NCBI GenBank assembly: GCA_949987705.1
Contig: OX465281.1
Span: 5,248,001-5,312,000, forward strand
Direction of reading: 5' to 3'
Length of the DNA stretch: 64,000 nucleotides
DNA from: Thereva unica
Lineage: Eukaryota; Arthropoda; Insecta; Diptera; Therevidae
Below the pieces are notes generated by a model. It had not been told where the DNA came from. It made no database searches and was given only the letters and a program-made list of their open reading frames with translations. Positions 1 to 12,423 of the stretch are shown one piece after another (position 1 is the first letter of the stretch; each line of letters starts with the position of its first letter). The position numbers and the translations under genes are program-made.

Positions 1-2
1 CA

Positions 3-120
3 GTACAGCAGGTTTGCTCGGCTAATCTTGGACATTCCAAGACAACATGCTCTCCGCCCTCTAACACATTTAGGAACGCGGCAAGGCAGGGAGGCACCGA
101 AGGAAGTATGTCCTGCAGAA
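3..120 (-). mobile_element. Non-LTR retrotransposon remnant, C-terminal zinc-knuckle region
   Basis: Read on the minus strand, one frame gives EHVVLECPRLAEQ, preceded by VLEGG. This matches the C-terminal Cys/His knuckle of R1/I/LOA-group LINE polyproteins, where a short spacer leads into E-H-V-x-x-x-C-P. Only about 40 codons can be read and the first cysteines are missing. The piece is cut off by the window edge. It is a decayed fragment and not an active element. Confidence 0.45.
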
Positions 121-130
121 CCCAGGTCCA

Positions 131-1186
131 CTCAAGAACTGTGTTCAAGACCACGGCGGGACTTGAATCATCACATGCAAAAGCGACCCCATTTCAATTT
201 CTTTGAGAATTACGGCTTCCCTGGATTGCGGTGATGAAAACCGTTGCTTATCAAGTGTCCAGAATAAATTATGAAAATCACTTTGCGAACCGACGTCGAC
301 GAGAGCAGATCAGCAATTTTTATAACGTGAATTATAAGTGAAAGTAAAGTACCAATTATTTGGAAGGAGCGTTTTTAAATTTGAGAGAAGACAAAGCCTA
401 AGGCCCCAGTCCACTCCGTTCGGCCTACAAACCCACTCTACCCCAAACAGCATTGTTAAACAAAGTTTAACTTCTTATAATGTTTAAATGGCGAAATAAT
501 AACAGGAGATCGATTTTTCTAAAGAAAGTAGAATTTAGTTGGGCCGCGGGAATGTCATTCGCTGAGATGATTGATCGATTCTCGGATTTCCGAACTGCAA
601 TTCCATTAGATAATCTGGCATGGTTCAGTAAGGCCCTATACTCAAGGTCAAAATTCGCCGAACACTGGTGTAGTAGGCCCCCACAAAATCCACCGTCTCC
701 TGATCGTCCCCTATACAGTAATTGTCATCTATGCGACTGATTTCTCCCGATCCATAACAGCAGACCTCAGTAGCTCCTCGTTGGAGGAGACCGAAAAATG
801 TGTAACTTGTCTAATCGTTATGTGTTTTACTCCTAAAAATTTTCGTACGGCACTGCCTTTAAACAGTTTGTCTCGTATTTATCCCTGGTTCCAGAAATGA
901 CCCACCACCTGGTGCTGGTATGTCTGTAGCGAGAAGGTTAACATTCCGCTGAATTCTATTTTGGTCCAACCACTCATTGCGTTAGTTGCCCCTGGGGTGG
1001 TAGCCCGTAAGTTGTTTCAATCGACCTCTTCGTAGGTATCAACTGAACTAGACCAATTGTTGAGCAATGATAGGCGATATATAATAAAGTAAACCAGTAA
1101 AAAATCCTGCTCACCAAACCCAGTAATTCAAATAGAAAAGAAATAAAAACTAATTTAAAGAGTTTAATAAAATTGAAGATCTCATC
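131..1186. other. No gene recognised
   Basis: I saw no splice-supported or family-supported reading frame here. An ATTAAA (minus strand, 1168 to 1163) sits about 20 bases past the stop codon of the neighbouring minus-strand gene and is the likely poly(A) signal for it. Confidence 0.5.
1163..1168 (-). terminator. Likely poly(A) signal ATTAAA for the XPA-like gene
   Basis: ATTAAA, the commonest variant of AATAAA, lies 19 bases beyond the TGA stop on the minus strand. No AATAAA is closer. Confidence 0.4.
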
Positions 1187-2173
1187 TCACCCCAAATACT
1201 TACTTTGTTGATGTTTCTTCCTTTCAATCTCCCTCTTAAGACATTCACGCAGCAAATTTTCCCGCGATCCCCAAACTTCAATTGCTTTAGCCTCAACATC
1301 TTTCCTCCAATAAACAGTTATCGGAGGCTCTTGTTCATATGGTGAACGTCGCTTTATTTTTGGTAAACTCTCGAGATCGGATGCCTTTAACAAGAAATCA
1401 GACATAGCTCTAGTGGGTGTGATGAAATTCCTCTCCAACGAGGACCGATTTCCATCGGAACGTGATCTACGCTGAAAGAGTTTTTAAAGAAATAAAACAA
1501 GTGAAAAGAAATGCTTGCGAAGATCAATCATCTTACGACGGGTTCTGGTTTAGATTTGGCATCCGGCTTTGCTTTGGGATCTGACTTATCGCCTTTATCA
1601 ACAGCCGCCAATCTCAGTCCTCCTTTTCTAGCCTTCTCAACAACGATGGAGTCCTTCATGTCGGCGGTAACAATCAGCCTTCCTTTTTTCGTGCTAATTT
1701 CAATTTTGTGAGGATTACTGCCGGAAAATAGGCTTTCCTTCTGGCCGCAAGGCACATTACTCTCGGCAGGTTTTTCGACTTCTTTTGCATCATTTTGATG
1801 GAGCGGTGCGTCTGGAGTTATTACCTGGGAAAATGTGTGTTCTATCAAAATCTAATAGTAGCGCTAGAAATACCCGATATTACCTTGCTTTTATTGGATG
1901 AAAAATTCCGACTTGTCCGCAAGAGCACCTCGTAATAGCATGAAGATTTTTTCTTCAAATAGCACACTATAGCTTTCGGCGGCGCTGTGTAATGTTTACC
2001 ACTAAATTTTCGCTTCTGTAAGTAAAAACGGAATTCCTAGAGAGTGACGTGCTTTCAGATTTATCACACATTACAGCCTCACGTACGATTTGTTTATAAT
2101 CACTGTAGGCGATACTTGGCAGCTGGCCACGGACCCTTAACACTCGAATTATACCTAAACTTCTTTGAAGCAT
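1187..2173 (-). CDS. Mitochondrial-type protein with XPA-like C-terminal domain (4 exons)
   Basis: The gene is spliced, with coding exons at 2173-2087, 2015-1884, 1824-1537 and 1471-1187, all in phase 0. Introns run GTACGT..ACTTACAG, GTAATA..TTCCCAG and GTAAGA..CTTTCAG. The product is 263 residues. Residues 1-29 are basic and lack acidic residues until Asp25. Exon 2 holds LLRTSRNFSSNKSK, which looks like a mitochondrial presequence with a cleavage site. Exon 3 has a Lys/Asp/Pro-rich low-complexity tail. Exon 4 (residues about 186-258) contains FLLKASDLE, then WRKDVEAKAIEVWGSRE and a long basic helix, the same order as the YLLKDCDLE..LEVWGSQE region of XPA. The zinc finger of XPA is absent, and the whole is similar in length to XPA but built differently. 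The family resemblance is known; a role in mitochondrial nucleic-acid binding is inference. The first exon is the least certain part, because another upstream exon could supply the start. Confidence 0.72.
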
Positions 2174-3419
2174 CACTTATGCGCTATAGGAAACCTTAAA
2201 GGTGCTACAAAATCTTACGATATCAACTGCAATGATTTTCACGCGTCAAAGGGCAGAATTGTTAAATAAATCTTTCTGCAAGTTACCTAAAAACAAGGTT
2301 AGAAATTGAGGCTATGGCTTTTTGCCGTCGATTATCATTTTCCAGAACTGCTCGCAATACACCTGGCAGCAATTAAAACGTCGCCTATATCAATTATAAG
2401 CGGAAAACAAAAATTTTCGACTTTTTTCCGTTTTTGAAAACAAATTCACAAAATTCGCAGAATAAAATGCAGCAAAACTTTACCTGTCAATAAATTACCG
2501 GTTTACAGGGTGCTTGTAAGAAGAACCGTTTTATGAGAAATTGCAAGCAACCCGTTTTGTGGAGAAACTAATTAGCGGTGGGAATATTGGATAAGTTCAG
2601 GCGCTTTTAGTTGAGCTTTGCTACGATGAAGGTGAAAATGGAGTTTCGCAGATGCGCAAACGGTTTTTAACGGATTAACGGTTTTGTGGAAGCGGTAAAA
2701 TTTGACAACTGATGAAGTTCTTCAGTGAAGCTCGGTAGTTCTGACCTTGTATTTTTAATAAGGATAATGAGTGGTACAGTGTTTAATATTACCTAGAAGT
2801 TGAGAATTTATGTAATTAATACATTGATAAAGATGTTACCGATTACAAATTAACTTATCCCCGCTGAAATGCAGCAGGAAAAGAGAAAAAATGCATACAG
2901 TAGGTAACTTCTTCTTCTTTACACTCCTTTAATGCCTCCCTCATGGGGCATAGGGCGGGAACAGTTGCCCTCCAGCGGACTCTGTTTAAAGGTAAGTCTT
3001 TAAAACTTCGTACCTTATTTAAGAAAAGATTTGAGAATGCTATGGTGTCATTGTACCAGTGCATAAAAAGGGCACAGTTAGAATCTTCAAATTGTGTTTG
3101 AAACACTAAAGCTCAAGGATAAACCCTTGCGATACCATCGGCCAAGACGTAGTTTTACTCAATCAATCTTATGACAACGCTAGCTAAGGCCCTAAGAGTC
3201 CGCTTATCACTTTCATAGGAAACAAACGGGTGTCTTTTGATGCTTTATTAAGGTCCGTTCTATCTACAGACATCAAGCCACGTCAGACACGTGCGGTGCT
3301 CCACATCCACAAACGCCATTTATTCACATCTAGGGTGCCGTGTCAGGCAACAAACACCAATTGTATGTTTATTGCGCTGACAATGCAATTTGACCATTTT
3401 GTAAAAAAATCATAATGAC
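2174..3419. other. Upstream region of the XPA-like gene; no other gene recognised
   Basis: This holds the presumed 5' leader and promoter of the minus-strand gene. I found no TATA box near a suitable start. A minus-strand open frame at 3106-2855 has no family resemblance and no splice support. Confidence 0.45.
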
Positions 3420-3545
3420 GGTTCCAAGATGGCGACCGAATTTTGCAATTGTGGCATCATTCCAAATTCAAAATTTCGACCAGCACAAAATGACGGATTA
3501 CCTATTTCTTTACAACGCGCGCAGTATGGGTATCAAATGAAAGTA
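3420..3545 (+). repeat. Dispersed repeat related to the 20.1-20.6 kb tandem units
   Basis: The string ATGGCGACCGAAT..GGATTACCTATTTCTTTACAAC..ATGGGTATCAAATGAAAG matches the units at 20430-20490 (CATGGCGGCCATC..GGATTACCATTTTCTTTACAAC..ATGGGTATCAAATGAAAG). It is a diverged single copy of the same family. Confidence 0.55.
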
Positions 3546-3577
3546 TACGAAGGAGTCTGATAATGGAGCCAAGAGCG

Positions 3578-3823
3578 CGGTCGTATAGACAGGTCTGGGA
3601 ACTCGCTGCTCAAACCTGTGAGCGATTCGCGTATCGTTACTGCAGCTTCTGCAGATGGCGCATTTGCCTAAGGACCGTGTATGAAGTCTATGAAGACAAT
3701 GTAAAAATTTGGTACTTAGACTACAGCGCCGCATTCAAGAACTACTTCAAAGTCCAATGATATCGCTCACACTTCACTCTATGGGATGGTGAGCGAGTTC
3801 GCAGACCTGTCTATGCGACCGTG
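3578..3823. mobile_element. MITE-like element with imperfect terminal inverted repeats
   Basis: The left arm at 3580-3607 (CGGTCGTATAGACAGGTCTG..) is matched in reverse complement at 3792-3821 (..CAGACCTGTCTATGCGACCG). About 28 bases pair with few mismatches. The spacing of roughly 245 bp and the lack of coding capacity fit a small non-autonomous DNA element. No target duplication was identified. Confidence 0.45.
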
Positions 3824-3984
3824 ACCAAGAGACACAAAGGGCTAGAGTTCATTTTAAGCTGTGGACTATTAGTGCCTTTCCATGATAGCTTGAAGCGTAC
3901 TTGAAGTACAAAGGTAAACGCAAGCAGCTCGATTGGAGTCAATCAAAAAGATTTTTGTGATCGGCTCGAGTTCTTGTTATTTAA

Positions 3985-4076
3985 ACCGAGCTTGAAAGCT
4001 TGAGTGCTCGAAATTATGAAAGTTTTGGCTTGTAAATGTGTGAATTCTTGAGATTTTCAAGCTTTCGAGCACTCAG
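3985..4076. repeat. Inverted repeat with GCTTGAAAGCTTGAGTGCTCG-type arms
   Basis: CTTGAAAGCTTGAGTGCTCG near 3990 pairs with CGAGCACTCAGT preceded by TTTCAAGCTTT near 4053-4076. The arms are about 20 bases and the loop about 45. No function is known. Confidence 0.4.
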
Positions 4077-4290
4077 TAAGGAGATTCCACCCAAGCCAAG
4101 GTGAAAAAAGTGCTGTTGGCGGAATGATATGAGAGTGGTAAAAAATGTCATGTCGCAAACGTCACTTCAGGGCACCCGGCGTAATTCTGGTGTAGTTTAC
4201 AAGACAAGTCCTTATTACCATCATTTGAAGCAATCCATGATAGAAGGCAGTTACCAGCCTCGCAAAGATCATAAATTGATCAGTTGGAAT

Positions 4291-4625
4291 TTAAGATCCA
4301 ATCTAGGTGTCTCATGAGAGGGTATTAGCGATGGCGTATACCAAGGGGGGGGGATGAGGGTGTTGCCATAGACACAGATGTAGTTTCCAGGCCGTAAGAG
4401 TCAAACAAAGGGGAATCTTTTGATGATTTAGAAGAGGCTAGTAAGAAAAAGTCCACAAATGAGAATCACAAAGGTCCAATATGGGTGTCTCATGTGAGGG
4501 TATTAGCAGTGTCGGATACAGGGGGGGGGAATGAGGGTATTGCCACAGACGTAGATGTAATTTCCAGGCCGTAAGAGTCAAACAAAGTGGAATCTTCTGA
4601 TGCTTGAGAAGAGGCTAGTAAAATT
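4291..4625 (+). repeat. Two-copy tandem repeat, unit about 177 bp
   Basis: Each unit holds GGTGTCTCATG, a G-run of 8-10, GTTTCCAGGCCGTAAGAGTC (ATTTCC in the second) and GAAGAGGCTAGTAA. The GTAAGAGTC motif occurs at 4394 and 4571. The units differ by several substitutions and short indels, so the duplication is not recent. Confidence 0.65.
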
Positions 4626-4879
4626 TGGCATTCTTAGGCAAATTGGATACAACGCCTGAAGCGAAAGTTAGAGTTAATGCCATACAACTCTAAAAAGTGT
4701 ACAATCGATCTTGCGGATGTACAAGGAGATTGTGTTCCTTTAAAACAATGCCTTACGTCACATTAAAGCAAAATGAGAAGCATTTCCATAGTCGGTGCCT
4801 GAGCCCTAAGTGGTTCCTTCCTGTGCCCTCTCTGTTGACGCGACTAAAGAATTGTTGGAGCACGGTAAATAAGATGTTA

Positions 4880-5603
4880 GGATGCCTGTTAGCTTGACGC
4901 CAGGAACCTTATACGGACACTTGTTTTCTTGATTACAGCATACTGCACCCTGAATAGCTTATAGAGGATACAAAGGGCGGAGGATCCTACATGTAGGCTT
5001 TGCCTTAAAGAAGATGTCTGCTTTCATGAGTGTTCCGCGATAGCTCGAGAAAAATTAGGTGGCGACAAGGAGTATAGTACAATAAGCCAACTGAAGTGGC
5101 CGCGGTATTTTTAAACTCAATCCCTCAACAAAGAAGAGAAAGGCTATTATACAGGAGCTTCGATGTTCGAATCCTCTCTGTGGTATCGTCTTCGCCTTTC
5201 CATTTTCTCCTTATTTACAATTCGTGTTAAACTTTCTGAGTCATCATACTATATCGTGATCAAAGTTCAAAGTGGACTAGTCGACTATTTATTTTGTGAA
5301 AAAAATGCTCTTGGAAATAGCTATTTTATGGCAGTATTTTTACAGATGAAAATAACGAGGACAAGTCTAAATGTGAAATAATGTCACCACCCTGAATCCG
5401 CCATTTATCACCACCCTGAATCCGCCATTTATTTATGGCCAATAAAACGACTTCAAGTTAGTGCGAAAGAAGAGATTGGATTTGCATTTTTGTTACTCTT
5501 TTCAAGTAAAACTCTTACTAAGGCCATAAACTTAATGTTAATTTTTTATGTAATTGTTTTTGTTAAGTGCCTTGTTTGGCAATAAATAAATAAATAAATA
5601 AAC
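4880..5603 (+). mobile_element. LINE 3' end (R1/I-group) with (AATA)n tail
   Basis: The plus strand shows a decayed C-terminal knuckle, CRLCLKEDVCFHECSAIARE (about 4995-5050), followed by a fragment ending QLKWPRYF, as in the C-termini of R1-type LINEs. About 330 bases of 3' untranslated sequence follow, including a 23-bp direct duplication (CACCACCCTGAATCCGCCAT at about 5386 and 5409). The element ends in an (AATA)n run at 5581-5603, a typical non-LTR tail. The 5' part is missing or unrecognisable, as expected for target-primed 5' truncation. Confidence 0.6.
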
Positions 5604-7339
5604 TAAAAGTGCATCTCGTGGATGTTACATTTGGAAACTTTTTATTATAATAACAGTTATCTTTACCAGATTATTTAAAGCCATATCATAATGTATGACA
5701 AATTCGACCAACTGCCGCTATGTCCACTTCTTTGGCTTTGAATTGCTTCAATGCAGGGCAACTTCCCTTCACCAAAGTGACTTAAACTTAAACGAAGTTC
5801 ATCACCAACGACAACGAGTTCAACGTGCGAGTCCAGTCTCGACTTTCACTTGTTAATCTTAATTCCACAGAAGAACGAAATTTTATATTTTCCTGTTGCG
5901 TAGCTCATTCTAACCTTCAAAACGAGTTCAGTATTTCTTTGGTCGATGACTTGTAAAAATGTAACGTATCGGTTGATATTCATTGTATATATTCTATTCA
6001 TTGTAGATATTCTATTTTTATCCTTTCAGCCAGTTGTTGGCCTGGTTTTAATTATTTTAATATATTTTTAGGAAGTACTATATACATATATGGATAACGG
6101 CCTTGGTTTGGTGACTGCGATGCGAAAACGTCCTGTAAAAACCACCATCAATAATAATCAGAAGAAAGCTCTATAGAGTTTAATGTCGGACAAATGGCAG
6201 AAAAGAGATTTGGCATGGTATTATTGCCAATTTAGCAGGTACTATTGGTGTCTTGATCACCAATGAGAGAAGGTTCCTTTGATATTAAAACACTGGAAGT
6301 CCAGTTGAATTTTTCTCTATTTTACAAAGGATTTACAAACGTCTTATATACAACTGTGACAAAAGTTACATGTGAATTATATTTACTCAAGAAAAAATGA
6401 TTTTAAGAAAAGTGCGTTGTTGTTTTCCTGATGACGTATTATGATACGCCACAGAGATAAATGAAAAAATGGCAACTCCAGCCTGTAGGAAAGTAAGTAA
6501 CAGTGATATTTAACCTGAAAAGCTGAATGATTGCAAGTTAAATCTAACCTTGACCTTTAGAATGGCACGGTGGTTAATTGAGGGAAGAATTTGCATCTCT
6601 TAACACATACGAATGGGATTCTATTGCAGGTATTTTGATATGTCGCAGGTCAGTTCTGATACAATAAATACTGTCTTTTTTTTCTAGGCAATACCTTGAT
6701 GCCCTAGTGATAGCCGGAAATTCATTTTAGAATAACAGAGTTAGCGACAACTTTGAACACTTGAGTAGAATTCTAGACAGTCTTTGATCGGCCTGACTAA
6801 ATGAATAGATAATAAGTGAAGATATACATATTTATACCTTCGAAAATATAGACTTCGCTGCATTCTGTCATGACCTTTATCACCTTTGCCTGAAAAATGG
6901 TAAGTAACTACATATGTATATTATCTGGGCTCATAAACGCTTAGTCTAACTCTCATGTCAGGTTTTCTAGCCATTTGTATACCAGGCCATAAATTCTGAT
7001 GGTATTGGAAATGCTTAGTAGAGTAAACGCCAAGTTTTCACCACATTTTGCAGTGATATCTTGCCATTAAGGTGGCTTTAAATTGTCGATCGAACCATTC
7101 AACCAGCACTTTTGCCTTCAGATTGTAGGCAGTCGTTAGAATTAGGTACTTGCCAAACCATTTAGATTGAATTAGCGTACTTAGATCTAGATTAGTGAAA
7201 ACCAGGTATAATCAATTTCCCCTAGTGTTCGGTTGCCTTATCCTTTGCCTTATTTCTTTTAATATGTGCAAACACTCGTGCTTAATCTTCTTCTTTGATC
7301 CGTTAGCTGGCGGTCCGAGCGGGACGTCCCCACAACGGA
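5604..7339. other. AT-rich DNA, no gene recognised
   Basis: No reading frame with family similarity or convincing splice sites was seen. Confidence 0.45.
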
Positions 7340-7530
7340 TTACTCTGCTGTCGGTGCCGCTGGGTCTTGAACTTTATTCACGATTCGTTTCCATTCTTGC
7401 CGATTTTTGGCGACTTTGGTGCTTAATCTAAGGAGCGATTCCTGTTTCCTGGCCCTTCTCCGCTTCATTTCGCCTCGAGGTGCTCCTAACACATTTACAT
7501 CGGATAACGCAAGAGCGTTCAAACGGGCCG
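7340..7530 (-). mobile_element. Non-LTR retrotransposon C-terminal fragment (endonuclease-RT type)
   Basis: The minus-strand frame ends with LRLSTKVAKNRQEWKRIVNK. This matches the conserved end of insect proteins often annotated as endonuclease-reverse transcriptase (pattern A-x-D/N-R-x-E-W-R-x-I-V). Only the last 60 or so codons remain. Confidence 0.5.
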
Positions 7531-10500
7531 CAGTAGAGCACGCTTGGTGATGCTATAGAATCTGCTGCCCGTTAGCTCGCAAATCGAAGAATATAATGGA
7601 ATTGTAGAACACGCGGCGTGGTGAGGCGATTCTTATGAACGACTAGTTAAGAATGTTAACCACCAACTATTCGTTGAGCGACCTTAACTTTCGAGTAAAT
7701 TCAAACATTTTTAACTCAAATAGAGTCAACTATAAACCCTCATCCCTTGAGATACTACATCTTGGATGACCTCTTCTCATCTGTAACGTCAACTCATTTG
7801 CTGACAGGTTGCCTTCCTTCAAATCTTTCGCGCACCTCAGCGGTACGTGCTTGTGAGATACATTTTCAAAATGGCTCATGATTGCGTCGACCAGTCCAGC
7901 TTTTGTACTTCCATGAATCAATGAACGAACTTTAATTTTAAACGGATTGTGTTCTTACTTTCTACTCGGTTCCCGGTTTAATATTCTCCGTGTAGTTTTT
8001 TTGACAAGTAGCCCCTTTTGGGTTAGGGCAAGCTTTCATTCATCCAGATTGAAGCAGGTCAGTATAAAAATTAGACACGGGCACATGGAAGTCTTTAACT
8101 AGTCGACACGACTCCTTTATCCGAAAGAGCTTTTGGATCTAGATGCATATGTCCTCGTCTATAGAGGAGGTTTAACCCACAAACTAATAGTAATACTGTT
8201 GAACATAGGACTCATTGGGATTAGGTTTAGGGGATGTTCAGAAGACAATGTTCAATATACATATAATTCGGTGCAGGAATTGTTCCCACAATATGTTTGA
8301 CCAAACCTTTATTAAGGAAGTGTTTGAACTCATCCAACCATTCTTCTTTTTCTTCATAAGAGCGCAAAACACCGACTTTCAATCCACATTTAAAATTCAT
8401 AAAAACTTTTCTCTTCACCAGAAGTAGAGATTACGTAATAAATTCAAAAAAAAAAGAGTTAATAATATTTTCCTGGTAATCCAACTATAGATCCAGATAT
8501 GTATTTTCCGAAATGCGTGAACCTGAACTTGTTCCGATATCGAATTCTTAACAGCCATAAACTCGACCTGTTTTCAATGGATGTTAAGGTAAGAAACATT
8601 TCGCTCGGTCATCCTTGCATCGAGAAATATGCAAATTTGCACGTTTTTGTTTGTGTTATTTAATTTTAAATATTTTTTTAGTTTATTTCTTTGTAAATCA
8701 CCCCCGGTTTTTTTTTCTATATAATGCACAACGAAAAGAGCGCATTCGTGTAACACTTTTCTGAATTAATTTCCATAATTCTTGAATCCGATAGTACCTA
8801 GTAGTAAAATAAAGCAAAAACCTCGAGTCGTTGTTGTCGCCTCAAAGTCTTCCACCTGTGCAAATAAAGAAGCATGATTATATTAATTTCGTTTGCGTTT
8901 GCGCGTTTGAGTCTTGGTTTTTTTTATTTGGGTCCAATATTACTAGAAATATATGGAATGTTGGTAATTAATTAATTAATTAATATAATCGAGGTGCTCT
9001 TATAATCTTATTAAGGCCAGGTAACAAGTGATGCTGTGCTGCTGCTGGTGCTGGTGCTTGTGCTTATTAAGGATGTATCAGGTTCCTCACCTGAATTTTC
9101 AGTTTCAATGACCTGAATTTAATGGACATATCATCAACTCCCTACAGAGTATGGATGTTGTTTCATGGTGGAAAATTTTTCGGGCAATTTAAATGTTTAC
9201 ATAATTGTTGTATTCTGTGTTGTTGTTGTTTTCTTTGTAAGATGCGCAGATAATGACCGCGAATCTTGATGTAAAAACAACAACACGTAAAATAAAAGTC
9301 GTTGAACCATTTACTGGACAAAAAATTAGTCACCAAAGACGACAAGCCAACCAAGAATGGTTTTGTAAAAGAATTCGACAAAAGAAACGACTGTTAATCT
9401 GGTATTAATTGTACAGGCACAGAGATCTTGTTCGTTCGTTGTAGGCCAATGTTGTGCCGACACTATTTTTTTTTATTTTTCTGGTTTGTTTCATCTAAAA
9501 GCTAATCATCACCCCGCGCAGCATCAATATTTTATCTATCCATGGACTTCTCTGTACGGTAGCGCGGTGAATGAATTCAGGTAAAAGGTAAGGTGCGCGC
9601 GATCGCCATCCCACCTGAGAGTATTGGTGCAGTATTTTGCGCGCTCTGTCGTGATTGCTAAGTGCTTAACTTATTTTTGCAGATATCTGTCAGTCATTAA
9701 TCGGGCGCGAAACGAGCAACAACTTAAAAATCGAGCAAACTTAACCCGTTGGTGGAAGCTGATCTACACTATACGCCATAGCATAAAAGACATAGACCAT
9801 ATTCACTGTATATACATATAGAGTGTGGATAAAGCGGCACCTTAATTGTGCCACAAGATCACTAGATCAGAGTTTTTTATTTTTTATACAATAAGTTTGT
9901 TCGGCGAGGTAAAGACACACGAAATCGACGATCATCTCTCGCAAGTGCAAAATTACGAAATTGGCGCTGCAACACGGCAAAAGAAGGTAATACATACAAC
10001 AACAACAAAAAAATACAATATGTTGAAATTTTTTTTTAAAAAAAGTGATCGACAAAGAACGACGCTTCCCGGTAGTTAAAAAATATTTTAATTCGCATTC
10101 ATAATTCTCGGATTATGCTTTTGATACCTGCTGATTGATATTCCATTTGTTGTTTTTTTTTACTATACTATGGCCCAACCGATCGAGAGCTTCCTGAACA
10201 TGAATCGAGTCTGAGTGATTATATTTTTTTTATGTGAATTTCAAACGAATGTGCTGCCCCCGAACAGACGATGATTGATGGTAAAATATGTACGAGAAAT
10301 CCATTAACAAGCAGTTTGTCCATCTGTGGACATTAATCGAGATATATAGTATTGTAGTATCTATATCGACGAACGAATGCATCGAATTAACACACTTTTA
10401 TACTACATATATATGTCGATCGATGATCGTGGTGGCATGTGCTGCTGCTGATGGTGGGTTATGCAGGTGTAGCTTGTTGATGCATTTTTTGGATTCGCTT

Positions 10501-12423
10501 TTGGAGAATGGTGCATTGGTTGGTTTGTATGCCTTTGTAGAAATTCACATTCGACTTATCGATGAAGATATTTTATTGATCAGCGATCGTTTTACAGAAA
10601 TACAGAAAAAAACGAATCATTGCAACTGTATGCATTTTACATACATATAGTGCATTGTAATACAGTGAGTAAATTGGCGCACGATTGTCTGACTGAACCA
10701 ATGACGCCAATTGCAGAGCAATTATGTCATCATAACGTATGAAGCGAGTATTTCGTATCGATTTCATTCTACTTAATAGTTCGTCATATGCCCAAATCAT
10801 AACATGAAATTTTCGTTCTAACCGAGCAATTTTACTCCTAACCAATTTTAACCGATATTTAAAGTGTAACCAGGCATTTTTTTTACACTTCCAAGAAATT
10901 ACTGGCGGAACTAATAATTTTAAATGATAAAGAATATTGTTTTTTTGCTGCAAAAAACAATATTTTTTTGTGACTTGACTCAGTCTTTTGTGTGTTTGTG
11001 TGCGTAATTTTTTTTTAGGTACGGCCACCCAAACCGTGTCTTCTATTCGGCAATGTTTACCTTCGGTTTCATTAAGGTGTTCTCTTCAAATAGGAAATAA
11101 ATATTGCTGGGGCGATAGGCGTGGAATAACAATTGTTTTCTTGATTAGTTTTGAGGAGTTGATGATGGTTAAGAGCAGTTTTTTTTGGGGTGGATGTTGA
11201 CAGTGTTTTGTAAGAAGTTTTTTTGGGTTTTTTTTTTGCAATTTTATGAATCATACTTTTATGTTATGCTTGATTTAGAAGTTAGTTAGCTTCAGAGGAA
11301 TTTTTTTCACTAATCTCTTTTCAGTGATCTTGTGATAGATTTTTTTGTAAGTACGACTAAGTAAGTTTTTCTACATTGTATTTAACAAATTGTATCCGGT
11401 TTAGCACATTGCTCTATTATTATAATATTTTTTTCTGGATTATCTTTAAGTGATTTTTTTTTTGAAATATATAGACTAGTAAGTCTTTCTTACTCCCTTT
11501 CAGCTTGGATGCGCCGGCCTCACAACCTATATTGGTCGTTTGTTGAAGATCGTCTTGATTAGGCAGGCATAATAACTTGTTGCAAATAAGGCTATACCCA
11601 TTAACCCCGATGGTTGTGTCACCGGCGCATCCAGCTGTAACTGAAATTATGAGCCTAACGCAAGAGACGCTCGGTTATAAAACTTTTTGTGTTGAATTTT
11701 GTAATATTCTGGGGCGTCTTTCGAACTCCTTATTCGTAATATGCCGTGTCAGTTCATAGAAGCTTCTGCTATTATATATCACAAAGCGAAACCCAAATCA
11801 CAACTAATTTAGATCAGGTGTCTGGGTATACCTTAGTGCATAATTTTTACGACCTATGTAGCTATGTATATTAGGAATGACGTAGCTTTTCAGAAGGTGT
11901 AAAATACTGCATTATCTGACTTTAATCGTTTTTGGATTAAAACAATCCTTTATAGCCACGTAATTTTCTTCTGTTTTATACAGCATGTAATACGATAAGT
12001 TTACAAAGCAGCCGGCTGTTGATAGATTTTAGTTAGACGAACCAAAAATCGTAACGATTTAGCCGCTAGGGCGTTTTGAAGTTTTTTTTTAGAGTTTTGC
12101 ATACCACCCTGTATTTTTGTAACCCTATGACCTATTTCCATGAATAACGCATGACTTTACTGCCACCTATCTAACTGTGAAAACAAAGGTTTTACCATAC
12201 CAACATTCAGCGTAATGAGTCAAAAATTTACTCTGTGCCAGTTTTTATACTTCGGCTTACTGCTGCCAAGCTGTTTGCAGATATTAGATACTTATTTACA
12301 TCAAATCGCATGCCCTTGATGCTGCAAACGAGCATGCCTTGATCTATTCTTTACATCTCATCCAAAACGGTACTCCATCAATGTTTACTCACTTCTCGGC
12401 AACCTAGCGTCACTGCCTAATAA
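7531..12423. other. Long AT-rich stretch without a recognised gene
   Basis: Open frames here (for example 10288-10650 and 10573-11028 on opposite strands) overlap each other, are low in complexity and have no family match. A (TTAA)n tract lies at 8966-8986 and many T-runs occur at 10.8-11.5 kb. Either non-coding spacer or introns of a gene outside the window are possible. Confidence 0.45.
11501..11637. repeat. Short inverted repeat with CAGCTTGGATGCGCCGG arms
   Basis: CAGCTTGGATGCGCCGG at 11501-11517 pairs with CCGGCGCATCCAGCTG at 11622-11637, apart from a 1-base indel. It encloses about 100 bases and resembles the ends of a very small MITE. No target duplication was seen. Confidence 0.4.

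Noticed and set aside
10288..11028. Overlapping 120- and 151-codon frames on opposite strands
   Set aside because: They lie in AT-rich, T-run-rich DNA with no family match.
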